Below are positions 10,361 to 16,361 of a DNA stretch of 26,390 nt, in pieces. The translations under genes and the position numbers were made by a program. Within the stretch, counting starts at the first letter, position 1. Each line of letters opens with the position of its first letter. The notes under the pieces were generated by a model. The model did not search any database and was not told the DNA's origin. It saw only the letters and a list, made by a program, of their open reading frames with translations. The DNA comes from JBARRS01 sp049644345. Its GTDB lineage: Bacteria; Actinomycetota; Thermoleophilia; Gaiellales; Gaiellaceae. Location of the stretch: contig JBARRS010000067.1 in the NCBI GenBank assembly GCA_049644345.1, forward strand, positions 1-26,390, in the 5' to 3' direction.

Positions 10361-11626
10361 GCCACGACGCGCCGCCACGACGTCAAAGATCTTGCGCTCG
10401 CCGACGATGGTCTAGCTCGGATCGAGTGGGCGGACCGCCAGATGCCGGTACTGGCGGCGATCCGGGAGCGGTTCGAGGCTGAGCAGCCGCTGGCGGGCTA
10501 CCGGATCGCCGCGTGCCTTCACGTCACGAGCGAGACCGCGAATCTGATGCGGGCGTTGAAGGCGGGCGGCGCGGACCTCGTCCTCTGCGCCTCCAACCCG
10601 CTCTCGACGCAAGACGACGTCGCGGCCGCGCTAGTCGAGCATTTCGACGTCTCCGTCTTCGCGATCAATGGCGAGGACAACGACACGTACTACCAGCACA
10701 TCGAGGCGGCGGTCGACCACAAGCCGCAGCTGACGATGGACGACGGCGCCGACGTGATCGGCGTCCTCCACTCGCACCGCCGTGAGCAACTCGGCGACAT
10801 CCTCGGCGGCATGGAGGAGACGACCACGGGAGTGATCCGACTGAAGGCGCTCGAGCGCGACGGCAAGCTCGGCTTCCCGGTGATCGCGGTCAACGACGCG
10901 GACACGAAGCATCTCTTCGACAACCGCTACGGAACGGGCCAGTCGACGATCGACGGGATCGTCCGCGCGACGAACAAGCTGCTGGCCGGCTCGACGTTCG
11001 TCGTCGCAGGCTACGGCTGGTGCGGGCGCGGCGTGGCGATGCGCGCCAAGGGGATGGGCGCGCACGTAGTCGTCACTGAGGTCGACCCGCGGCGCGCGCT
11101 CGAGGCGGCGATGGACGGCTTCCAGGTCTTGCCGATGGCGCGGGCGGCGGAGGTCGGAGACCTCTTCGTCACTGCGACCGGAGACAAGTCGGTCATCCGC
11201 CGAGAGCACATGGAACGGATGAAGGACGGCGTCATCCTGGCCAACACGGGGCACTTCAACGTCGAGATCGACTTGGCTGCCCTGCGCTCGCTCGCCGCGG
11301 AGACGAGGACGGCACGGCCGCTCGTAGAGGAGTTCCGCCTGGAGGACGGCCGGCGGCTCTACCTGCTCGCGGAGGGTCGGCTCGTGAACCTGGCGGCCGC
11401 CGAGGGCCATCCCGCAGCCGTTATGGACATGTCGTTCGCTAACCAGGCCTTGTCGTGCGAGTACGTCGTCCAGAACGCGGCCAGTCTCGAGCGCCGTGTC
11501 TACCCGGTGCCGGACGAGATCGACAACGAGATCGCGCGCCTGAAGCTCGAGACGATGGGGATCCTGATCGATAGCCTGAGCGAGGAGCAGGCGCGGTACC
11601 TCGCTTCTTGGGACGAGGGGACCTAG
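10358..11626 (+). CDS. ahcY: Adenosylhomocysteinase (S-adenosyl-L-homocysteine hydrolase)
   Basis: A 422-residue cytosolic enzyme that reversibly splits S-adenosylhomocysteine into adenosine and homocysteine, relieving product inhibition of methyltransferases. Evidence includes GYRIAACLHVTSETANLMRA, LCASNPLSTQDDVAAAL, INGEDNDTYYQHI, LTMDDGADVI, NDADTKHLFDNRYGTGQST, the NAD-binding loop GYGWCGRG (218-225) and the C-terminal GRLVNLAAAEGHPAAVMDMS (substrate-closing region). At ~420 residues it belongs to the short form seen in archaea and Thermotoga, lacking the ~40-residue insertion of the long bacterial/eukaryotic form. Homocysteine made here is the substrate of MetH encoded 6 kb upstream. ATG is chosen from the position after the cupin stop; only 13 bases separate the genes. 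Confidence 0.95.
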   Translation: MATTRRHDVKDLALADDGLARIEWADRQMPVLAAIRERFEAEQPLAGYRIAACLHVTSETANLMRALKAGGADLVLCASNPLSTQDDVAAALVEHFDVSVFAINGEDNDTYYQHIEAAVDHKPQLTMDDGADVIGVLHSHRREQLGDILGGMEETTTGVIRLKALERDGKLGFPVIAVNDADTKHLFDNRYGTGQSTIDGIVRATNKLLAGSTFVVAGYGWCGRGVAMRAKGMGAHVVVTEVDPRRALEAAMDGFQVLPMARAAEVGDLFVTATGDKSVIRREHMERMKDGVILANTGHFNVEIDLAALRSLAAETRTARPLVEEFRLEDGRRLYLLAEGRLVNLAAAEGHPAAVMDMSFANQALSCEYVVQNAASLERRVYPVPDEIDNEIARLKLETMGILIDSLSEEQARYLASWDEGT

Positions 11627-11645
11627 GGCGGTGCGCCCCGCCTTT
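11626..11645 (+). terminator. Hairpin at the end of ahcY
   Basis: GGCGG (11627-11631) and CCGCC (11638-11642) can pair over a 6-nt loop; GGGCG/CGCCC at 11626-11638 is an alternative. Only TTT follows, so this is at best a weak intrinsic terminator. It starts inside the TAG stop codon. Confidence 0.35.
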
Positions 11646-11700
11646 GCTCAGGAGTCGCGGCGGCTGTGAACTACTCGTCACCCTCACGGCGCGAGTGCGG

Positions 11701-11731
11701 CTCACACTGGCCCGTAATTCCCCGCTAGCGT
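11701..11731 (+). promoter_or_regulatory. Possible promoter of mtnA
   Basis: TAGCGT at 11726-11731 fits the TANNNT -10 form found before other genes here. CTCACA at 11701-11706 is a poor -35 match with a 19-nt spacer. Transcription would start near 11739, a few bases before the G-rich block. Confidence 0.35.
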
Positions 11732-11744
11732 TGTTCTTTCCCCT

Positions 11745-11774
11745 GGGTGGGTGGGGGTTGGGGACGGGAACGGG
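11745..11774 (+). promoter_or_regulatory. G-quadruplex-forming motif upstream of mtnA
   Basis: Six G-tracts (11745-47, 11749-51, 11753-57, 11760-63, 11766-68, 11772-74) are separated by loops of 1-3 bases (T, T, TT, AC, AAC). This meets the usual G3+N1-7 rule with very short loops, which favour stable parallel quadruplexes. The G-rich strand is the mRNA-sense strand, so it could fold in the transcript between the predicted start point and the GTG at 11799. Confidence 0.55.
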
Positions 11775-11798
11775 CACGAGGATCGCGAGAAAGGCTCC

Positions 11799-12770
11799 GT
11801 GACCGCCGAGCTGGCCCCGGAGCAGATCGTCCGGCTGGAGGACGACCGGGTCGTCCTCCTCGATCAACGAAGGCTGCCGGAGGAGGAGACGTGGATCGAA
11901 TGCAGATCGGCGTCCGAGGTGGCCGAGGCGATCCGCGCGATGGCCGTTCGTGGAGCGCCCGCGATCGGCATTGCCGCGGCGTACGGCTACGCGCTGGCGG
12001 TCGCACGGGGCGAGGATCTCGACCGCGCCGCGGCCGCGCTCGCCCGTGCCCGTCCGACTGCGGTCAACCTCTCGTGGGCCCTGCGGGAGGTGCGCGCGGC
12101 TGAAGACCCGGCGGCCCGTGCGCGCGAGCTTCATCGAGAGGAGGTCGAGCGCTGCCGGCGGATGAGCGAGCATGCAGCCTCGCTGCTCGAGCCCGGCACG
12201 CGCGCGCTCACGCATTGCAACACCGGAGGCCTCGCCACCGCCGGCCACGGCACAGCGCTCGGAGCGCTGCGGACAGCCTGGGAGCGCGGCCTGCTCCGGC
12301 GCGTCTTCGTCGGCGAGACCAGGCCCCTGCTCCAGGGCACCCGGCTGACCGCGTGGGAGCTCGAGCGCGCCGGCATCCCACACGCTGTCATCGCCGATTC
12401 GGCCGCCGCCTCGCTGATGGCCGCCGCCGAGATCGACTGCGTGGTCACGGGCGCGGACAGGATCGCCGCCAACGGCGACACCGCAAACAAGATCGGGACC
12501 TACGCCCTCGCGGTCCTGGCGGCGCATCACCGCATCCCGCTGTACGTGGTCGCGCCGACCTCGACGGTCGACCAGGAGACGCCGAGCGGCTCCGCGATCC
12601 CGATCGAGGAACGACCGGGCTCCGAGCTGACGACGCGCTTCTCCGCCCGGAATCCGGTCTTCGACGTGACGCCGGCCTCGCTGATCACCGCGATCGTCAC
12701 CGAGGTAGGCGTACACCGGGCGCCGTACGACGCATCTCTGCCGCGCCCGATCGCTGCAGCTGCCAGGTGA
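11799..12770 (+). CDS. mtnA: S-methyl-5-thioribose-1-phosphate isomerase
   Basis: A 323-residue isomerase turning 5-methylthioribose-1-phosphate into 5-methylthioribulose-1-phosphate in methionine salvage from methylthioadenosine. Evidence: VLLDQRRLP near the N-terminus, MAVRGAPAIGIAAAYGYAL, the catalytic cysteine C140 in THCNTGGLATAG, GETRPLLQGTRLTAWEL, and the catalytic aspartate D220 in TGADRIAANGDTANKIGTY, then PTSTVD. The family resembles eIF2B, but both catalytic residues are present, so an isomerase is preferred. The GTG at 11799 has GAGAAAGG 4 nt upstream; an upstream GTG at 11751 would add 16 residues but lies in the G-rich block. No mtnP, mtnK or later salvage genes are nearby. It shares GTGA with the next gene. 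Confidence 0.9.
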   Translation: MTAELAPEQIVRLEDDRVVLLDQRRLPEEETWIECRSASEVAEAIRAMAVRGAPAIGIAAAYGYALAVARGEDLDRAAAALARARPTAVNLSWALREVRAAEDPAARARELHREEVERCRRMSEHAASLLEPGTRALTHCNTGGLATAGHGTALGALRTAWERGLLRRVFVGETRPLLQGTRLTAWELERAGIPHAVIADSAAASLMAAAEIDCVVTGADRIAANGDTANKIGTYALAVLAAHHRIPLYVVAPTSTVDQETPSGSAIPIEERPGSELTTRFSARNPVFDVTPASLITAIVTEVGVHRAPYDASLPRPIAAAAR

Positions 12771-13522
12771 GAGCGCTCGTGCTCGCCGCCGGCTACGCCA
12801 CCCGGCTCTATCCGCTGACCCGCGACCGACCCAAGCACCTGCTCCCGGTAGGAGGACGCCCGATGCTCGAGTACCTGTTCGAGCGGCTCGGGCCGATCGA
12901 CGCTCTCGACGGCGTCTGGCTCGTGACGAACGGCCGGTTCGCAGAGCAGTTCCGAAGCTGGGCCGCCGGCTACGACCCGCCGCGGCGGGAGCTGCGCCCG
13001 ACAATCGTCGACGACGGGACGACGAGCGAGGACGACAGGCTGGGCGCGATCGGCGATCTAGGGCTCGTGCTCGAGCGGGAGCACGTCGATGACGACCTGA
13101 TCGTCGTGGCCGGTGACGGCATGTTCAGCGAGAGCCTCGAGGAGTTCGGCCGCTTCTGCGCCGGTCGCGAGACGCCTGTGCTGGCCGTGTACGACGTGGG
13201 CGACCTCGAGGCGATCAAGCGGTACAGCTCGATCGCCGTCGACGACGACGGCCGCATCGTCGACTTCGAGGAGAAACCGGAGCGGCCCACCAGCACGCTT
13301 GCCGGGATCGCGCTCTACTACTACCCGCGGACGGTCTTCCCGCTCATCAGGCAGTACCTCGACGAGGGCAACAACCCCGACCAGCCCGGTCGTCTCGTCC
13401 AATGGCTCTATCCGCGGGTGCCGGTGCACACGTGGCAGGTGCCCGGACGCTGGTTCGACATCGGCTCGCCCGACACGCTCGCGGAGGCCGACCGCGCTTT
13501 TACAGAGACGGCACAGAGCTGA
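12767..13522 (+). CDS. Nucleotidyltransferase family protein, glucose-1-phosphate thymidylyl/uridylyltransferase-like
   Basis: A 251-residue sugar nucleotidyltransferase. It begins MRALVLAAGYATRLYPLTRD and RPKHLLPVGGRPMLEYLFER, with a GYATR version of the GxGTR nucleotide loop. Further blocks are DDLIVVAGDGMFSESLEEF (metal site region), KRYSSIAVDDDGRIVDFEEK, STLAGIALYYYPRTVFPLI and GRWFDIGSPDTLAEADRAF. These resemble RmlA-type enzymes that make dTDP- or UDP-sugars. The start GTG overlaps the mtnA stop in GTGA, so the pair is translationally coupled although their roles seem unrelated. Substrate is unknown. It is distinct from the nucleotidyltransferase at 9194 and not a recent duplicate. Confidence 0.82.
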   Translation: MRALVLAAGYATRLYPLTRDRPKHLLPVGGRPMLEYLFERLGPIDALDGVWLVTNGRFAEQFRSWAAGYDPPRRELRPTIVDDGTTSEDDRLGAIGDLGLVLEREHVDDDLIVVAGDGMFSESLEEFGRFCAGRETPVLAVYDVGDLEAIKRYSSIAVDDDGRIVDFEEKPERPTSTLAGIALYYYPRTVFPLIRQYLDEGNNPDQPGRLVQWLYPRVPVHTWQVPGRWFDIGSPDTLAEADRAFTETAQS

Positions 13523-13547
13523 CACACACGCGCGCGCTCCGGGGCGC

Positions 13548-13563
13548 TAGCGTCGGAAACATG
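13548..13563 (+). promoter_or_regulatory. Predicted leaderless promoter of comF
   Basis: TAGCGT (13548-13553) ends exactly 7 nt before the ATG at 13561, and no ribosome-binding site is visible. CTGACA at 13519-13524 looks like a -35 box but is 23 nt away, too far to pair with it. Confidence 0.5.
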
Positions 13564-14220
13564 CTCCTCGACCTGCTGCTTCCGCAGCGCTGCGTCGTCT
13601 GCTGTGCCGGGGGCGACCAGCTCTGCGACGCGTGCGCGGCGGCGCTGCCGCGCCTTGGCGGCCCTTTGTGCGCCCGTTGTGGAGCGCCGACGGCCTGGCA
13701 GGTTCGGCGCTGTCGCGAGTGCGCCGGACGCCGGCTCGCCTTCGCGTCTGCGCGCGCGGCCGTCGCATACGACGCCGCGGTTCGCGCCCTCGTGACGGCC
13801 TGGAAGGAGCGCGGACTTCGGCGGCTCGCGGCCACGGCCGCCGAGATCCTCGCCCAGGCATTGCCCCCACCCGATGCAGCCGCGCTCGCCTTCGTGCCCC
13901 CAGACGGCGACCGCAGCCTACGCCGAGGTCATCATCCCGCCGAGCGACTCGCCCACGAGCTCGCGCTCCGTTGGGAGCTTCCGGTCGAGCCGCTGCTCGA
14001 GCGCGCGCGGCCGCTGCGCCGTCAGCGTGGCCTGCCGCTTCGGGAGCGGCGCCGCAACGTGGCCGGCGCATTTCGCCCGTTCGGCCGCTCTCCGCCGGTC
14101 GTCGCGCTCGTCGACGACGTCTACACCACCGGAGCGACGGCGGCGGCAGCGGCGAGCGCGCTGCGAAAGGCCGGTGCCGGCCGGGTCGAAGTTGTGACGT
14201 TCGCACGGGCTGTTCGTTAG
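13561..14220 (+). CDS. comF: ComF family protein (phosphoribosyltransferase-like, with zinc ribbon)
   Basis: A 219-residue ComF/ComFC family protein. The N-terminal zinc-binding part has four CxxC pairs (C11/C14, C22/C25, C37/C40, C51/C54). The C-terminal half is a type I phosphoribosyltransferase fold with the PRPP-loop motif ALVDDVYTTGATAAAA (D185, D186, T189-T190). In naturally competent bacteria ComFC helps DNA uptake or processing; in most others its job is unknown. The open frame runs back to 13402 but the ATG at 13561 gives the canonical N-terminus LLDLLLPQRC. Its place before hpf and secA is a widely conserved gene order. Competence cannot be inferred from this gene alone. Confidence 0.88.
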   Translation: MLLDLLLPQRCVVCCAGGDQLCDACAAALPRLGGPLCARCGAPTAWQVRRCRECAGRRLAFASARAAVAYDAAVRALVTAWKERGLRRLAATAAEILAQALPPPDAAALAFVPPDGDRSLRRGHHPAERLAHELALRWELPVEPLLERARPLRRQRGLPLRERRRNVAGAFRPFGRSPPVVALVDDVYTTGATAAAAASALRKAGAGRVEVVTFARAVR

Positions 14221-14233
14221 ATTCAGGACCGTG
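14218..14233 (+). promoter_or_regulatory. Predicted leaderless promoter of hpf
   Basis: TAGATT (14218-14223) begins with the comF stop codon and ends 7 nt before the GTG at 14231. TTGTGA at 14192 is a partial -35 match but with a 20-nt spacer. Confidence 0.5.
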
Positions 14234-14761
14234 CAACTCCAGGTAAGGGGGCGCAACCTCGAGGTCAGCGACTCGATTCGCGCCTACGCCGAGCGGAAGC
14301 TCGCGAAGCTGGAGCGGCAGATCGACGATCCACGAATCGAGCTCGAGCTCGCAGTCGAGCGCAACCCGTCGATTGCGGCGAGCCACGTCGCCGAGGCGAC
14401 CGTCTGGACCAAGGGCCCGGTCCTCCGCGCCCGCGAGTCCTCCACCGACATCAAGGCGTCGATCGACCGGCTCGTCGAGAAGCTCGAACGCCAGGTGACG
14501 CAGTACCGCAAGAAGCGGCGCAGGCGGCCACAGCACATGCAGCCCCCTCCAGAGGAGATCCCCGTCGTCCCTGACGAAGAGGAGCCGACGATCGTCAAGA
14601 CCAAACAGTTCGCGGTCAAGCCGATGCCGCCGGAGGAGGCGGTGCTCCAGCTGGAGCTGATCGGCCACGACTTCTTTGTCTTCCGGAACTCGGAGTCGGG
14701 CCAGATCAACGTCCTCTACCGCCGCCGTGACGGCAACTACGGGCTGATCGAGCCGGAGTAG
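14231..14761 (+). CDS. hpf: Ribosome hibernation promoting factor, long form
   Basis: A 176-residue long HPF, which binds the decoding channel of the 30S subunit and pairs 70S ribosomes into inactive 100S dimers in stationary phase. Residues 1-100 form the YfiA-like domain (MQLQVRGRNLEVSDSIRAYA, then KLAKLERQIDDPRIELELAV and STDIKASIDRLVEKLERQV). A basic linker KKRRRR follows. The C-terminal dimerisation domain (~120-176) has IVKTKQFAVKPMPPEEAVLQ, GHDFFVFRNSESGQINVLYR and DGNYGLIEP. Length and two-domain layout are normal for the long form. The GTG start is supported by the promoter spacing; MQLQV begins right at the expected strand. It directly precedes an unknown gene and lies upstream of secA, its usual partner in gene order. 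Confidence 0.94.
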   Translation: MQLQVRGRNLEVSDSIRAYAERKLAKLERQIDDPRIELELAVERNPSIAASHVAEATVWTKGPVLRARESSTDIKASIDRLVEKLERQVTQYRKKRRRRPQHMQPPPEEIPVVPDEEEPTIVKTKQFAVKPMPPEEAVLQLELIGHDFFVFRNSESGQINVLYRRRDGNYGLIEPE

Positions 14762-15319
14762 ATGCCCCTCTGGCGACGCGAGCCGCTCCACGAGAGGCTC
14801 GCCCGCGAGGCGGGCCTCGACGCTTCGAGCGAGCCGCCTCCGCACGACGCGCAGCCGCGGTGGGGAGAGGCCGGGATTCACGGCGTACCACGCCCGCGCG
14901 AGTGGGACGTCGTCACGGCCGCGGATTTCGACGGCCCCCCGGTCGACGAATTGCACTTAACCGTTTTGCCCGACGGGTCGATGGTGGTCGACGAGGACGT
15001 GGACGAGAACCTGTCACCACTGGCAGAGGCCGTCGAGGCCGAGCTCCAGCCTCCGTACCGAGCGGAGGCGGTCCGCCGCGGCGAGCGCCGCTGGTTCGTC
15101 GGTGCGCGCACGATCACGGTCGTCGAGCTACCAGCGGAGCTCACCGGCGAACGTGTCACGCTGACGCTTAACCAGGGCGAGCGGATGCTCGTGGTCGACG
15201 GCGAGCGGTCCTTCGGCAGCGTCCCGGCCTTGGAGCGTCTCGTCGAAGGCGACGGCTACGTGCTCGAGGCGGAGCGGATCGACGACCGCTTCTGGGAAGT
15301 CCGCGTAACGCCGCTCTAG
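14762..15319 (+). CDS. Hypothetical protein of unknown function
   Basis: A 185-residue protein I do not recognise. The ATG follows the hpf stop with no gap, so the two are probably one operon; GGAG lies 3 nt before the ATG, partly in the last hpf codons. The N-terminal ~60 residues are polar and proline-rich (RREPLHERLAREAGLDASSE), then PRPREWDVVTAADFDG. Residues ~65-185 alternate beta-like stretches (ELHLTVLPDGSMVVDEDV, RRWFVGARTITVVELP, VTLTLNQGERMLVVDGERSF) and end in WEVRVTPL. There is no signal peptide or membrane segment, so it is likely cytosolic. Codon use resembles the neighbours. Its stop shares the CTAG tetramer with the convergent gene. Position after hpf suggests, but does not show, a ribosome or stress link. 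Confidence 0.75.
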   Translation: MPLWRREPLHERLAREAGLDASSEPPPHDAQPRWGEAGIHGVPRPREWDVVTAADFDGPPVDELHLTVLPDGSMVVDEDVDENLSPLAEAVEAELQPPYRAEAVRRGERRWFVGARTITVVELPAELTGERVTLTLNQGERMLVVDGERSFGSVPALERLVEGDGYVLEAERIDDRFWEVRVTPL

Positions 15320-16260
15320 CGAAGGCCCGTGCTCCAGCCGCGGATGAAGGACACCCGTCGGCCGGAGCCGTAGACGAGCCCTCCGCTCGAATCGATCTGC
15401 ACGAACGGATGTGCGGTCGTACGGAGTACGAGCGCGTCCTTGCCGTTCGAGAGGTTGAAGGCGTGGATCTGATGGCCGAGGGTGTAGACGGCGATGGTCG
15501 AGAACACGTCGGCGAGGTGCCAGGCGCCGTCGATCGTGCGCATCTGCCACCCGTCGGCGGTGAGCCACTCGAGCACGTGGCCGCGCTGGACGACGCTTCC
15601 CGCGGCCGCCACGGCATCCACAGGCCCGTCGAACGTCTCGGTCCGAAGAACCTGGCCCGCGGCGCCCAGGATCACGACCGGGCCCGAGGCGAGCGCGACC
15701 GCGAGCTCTCCGTTCCTCGCCGCGAGTGCGATCACCCGCTCGGGGGCCTGCCAGGAGAAGCCGAGTCTGCCGTCCGGCTGGAGCGAATAGACGGTGTCGT
15801 CGAGCGCGTAGGGGAGGATGAAGCCGCCTTTGGACGCGTCGCCCACGCCGAGAACGAGCGGCGGCGTCGACTCGACGTTGCGGGGCACGAACCTCAAGAG
15901 GCGTGGCTTCGCATGACCTACCGAGGCTGTCCACAGCGACCACTCGCGGATGTTGCCGCCGACGTAGGTGATCCAGAGTGCCCGAGGCCCGGCGATGGAA
16001 GGCCCGACCAGGCCCCGCCCGGTGCTCGTCACGGGCCCGCATGGGGCTGCGCGTCCGAGTCGCTCGAGGCGGTGACCGAGACGGCTCCAGATGAGCACGT
16101 GCGCGCAGTCGCCGGGACGAGACCCGAGCGCAACGGCGACCCGGGTGCCGTTGGCCGCCAGGCCGATCAGGGGCGCCGACAGCCTCAGACTCGTTGCATC
16201 CGCGCCGGCGAGGGGCACGACCATGGCCGCTGCGAACAGACACGTGAGCAGCCGTTTCAT
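15316..16260 (-). CDS. Secreted protein of unknown function, possibly beta-propeller-like
   Basis: A 314-residue protein with a clear signal peptide (MKRLLTCLFAAAMVVPLAGA, probable cleavage after ~A22). The mature part is a series of short beta-rich repeats with G/D turns, for example NGTRVAVALGS, GPRALWITYVGGNIREWSLW, DDTVYSLQPDGRLGFSW, NGELAVALASGPVVILGAAG and GLVYGSGRRVSF. Such spacing resembles WD40/PQQ-type propeller blades, but no blade motif is strong enough to name the family. Two cysteines near residues 52 and 74 could form a disulfide. It is convergent with the upstream unknown gene (shared CTAG stops) and divergent from secA, with 98 bases between. The ATG has a TACGCT box 7 nt upstream on its strand. 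Function unknown. Confidence 0.75.
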   Translation of the reverse strand: MKRLLTCLFAAAMVVPLAGADATSLRLSAPLIGLAANGTRVAVALGSRPGDCAHVLIWSRLGHRLERLGRAAPCGPVTSTGRGLVGPSIAGPRALWITYVGGNIREWSLWTASVGHAKPRLLRFVPRNVESTPPLVLGVGDASKGGFILPYALDDTVYSLQPDGRLGFSWQAPERVIALAARNGELAVALASGPVVILGAAGQVLRTETFDGPVDAVAAAGSVVQRGHVLEWLTADGWQMRTIDGAWHLADVFSTIAVYTLGHQIHAFNLSNGKDALVLRTTAHPFVQIDSSGGLVYGSGRRVSFIRGWSTGLR

Positions 16261-16273
16261 CGATCTCAGCGTA
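16258..16273 (-). promoter_or_regulatory. Predicted leaderless promoter of the secreted protein gene
   Basis: On the minus strand TACGCT (16273-16268) ends 7 nt before the ATG (16260-16258), with no ribosome-binding site between. Confidence 0.45.
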
Positions 16274-16345
16274 ATCCCCGCGTGTGAGGGCGTCGTTAGG
16301 GAAATCGGAGCAAACGGCGTAGGCTTTTGCTCTTCCCGGACTCGC

Positions 16346-16361
16346 TACCCTAGGACGGATG
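16346..16361 (+). promoter_or_regulatory. Predicted leaderless promoter of secA
   Basis: TACCCT (16346-16351) ends 7 nt before the ATG at 16359. AGGA is only 3 nt from the ATG, too close to act well as a ribosome-binding site. No clear -35 box is seen. Confidence 0.5.

Noticed and set aside
11751..11798. mtnA start at GTG 11751
   Set aside because: The added residues (GVGDGNGHEDREKGS) come from the G-tract block and are unlike family N-termini; GTG 11799 has a GAGAAAGG element.
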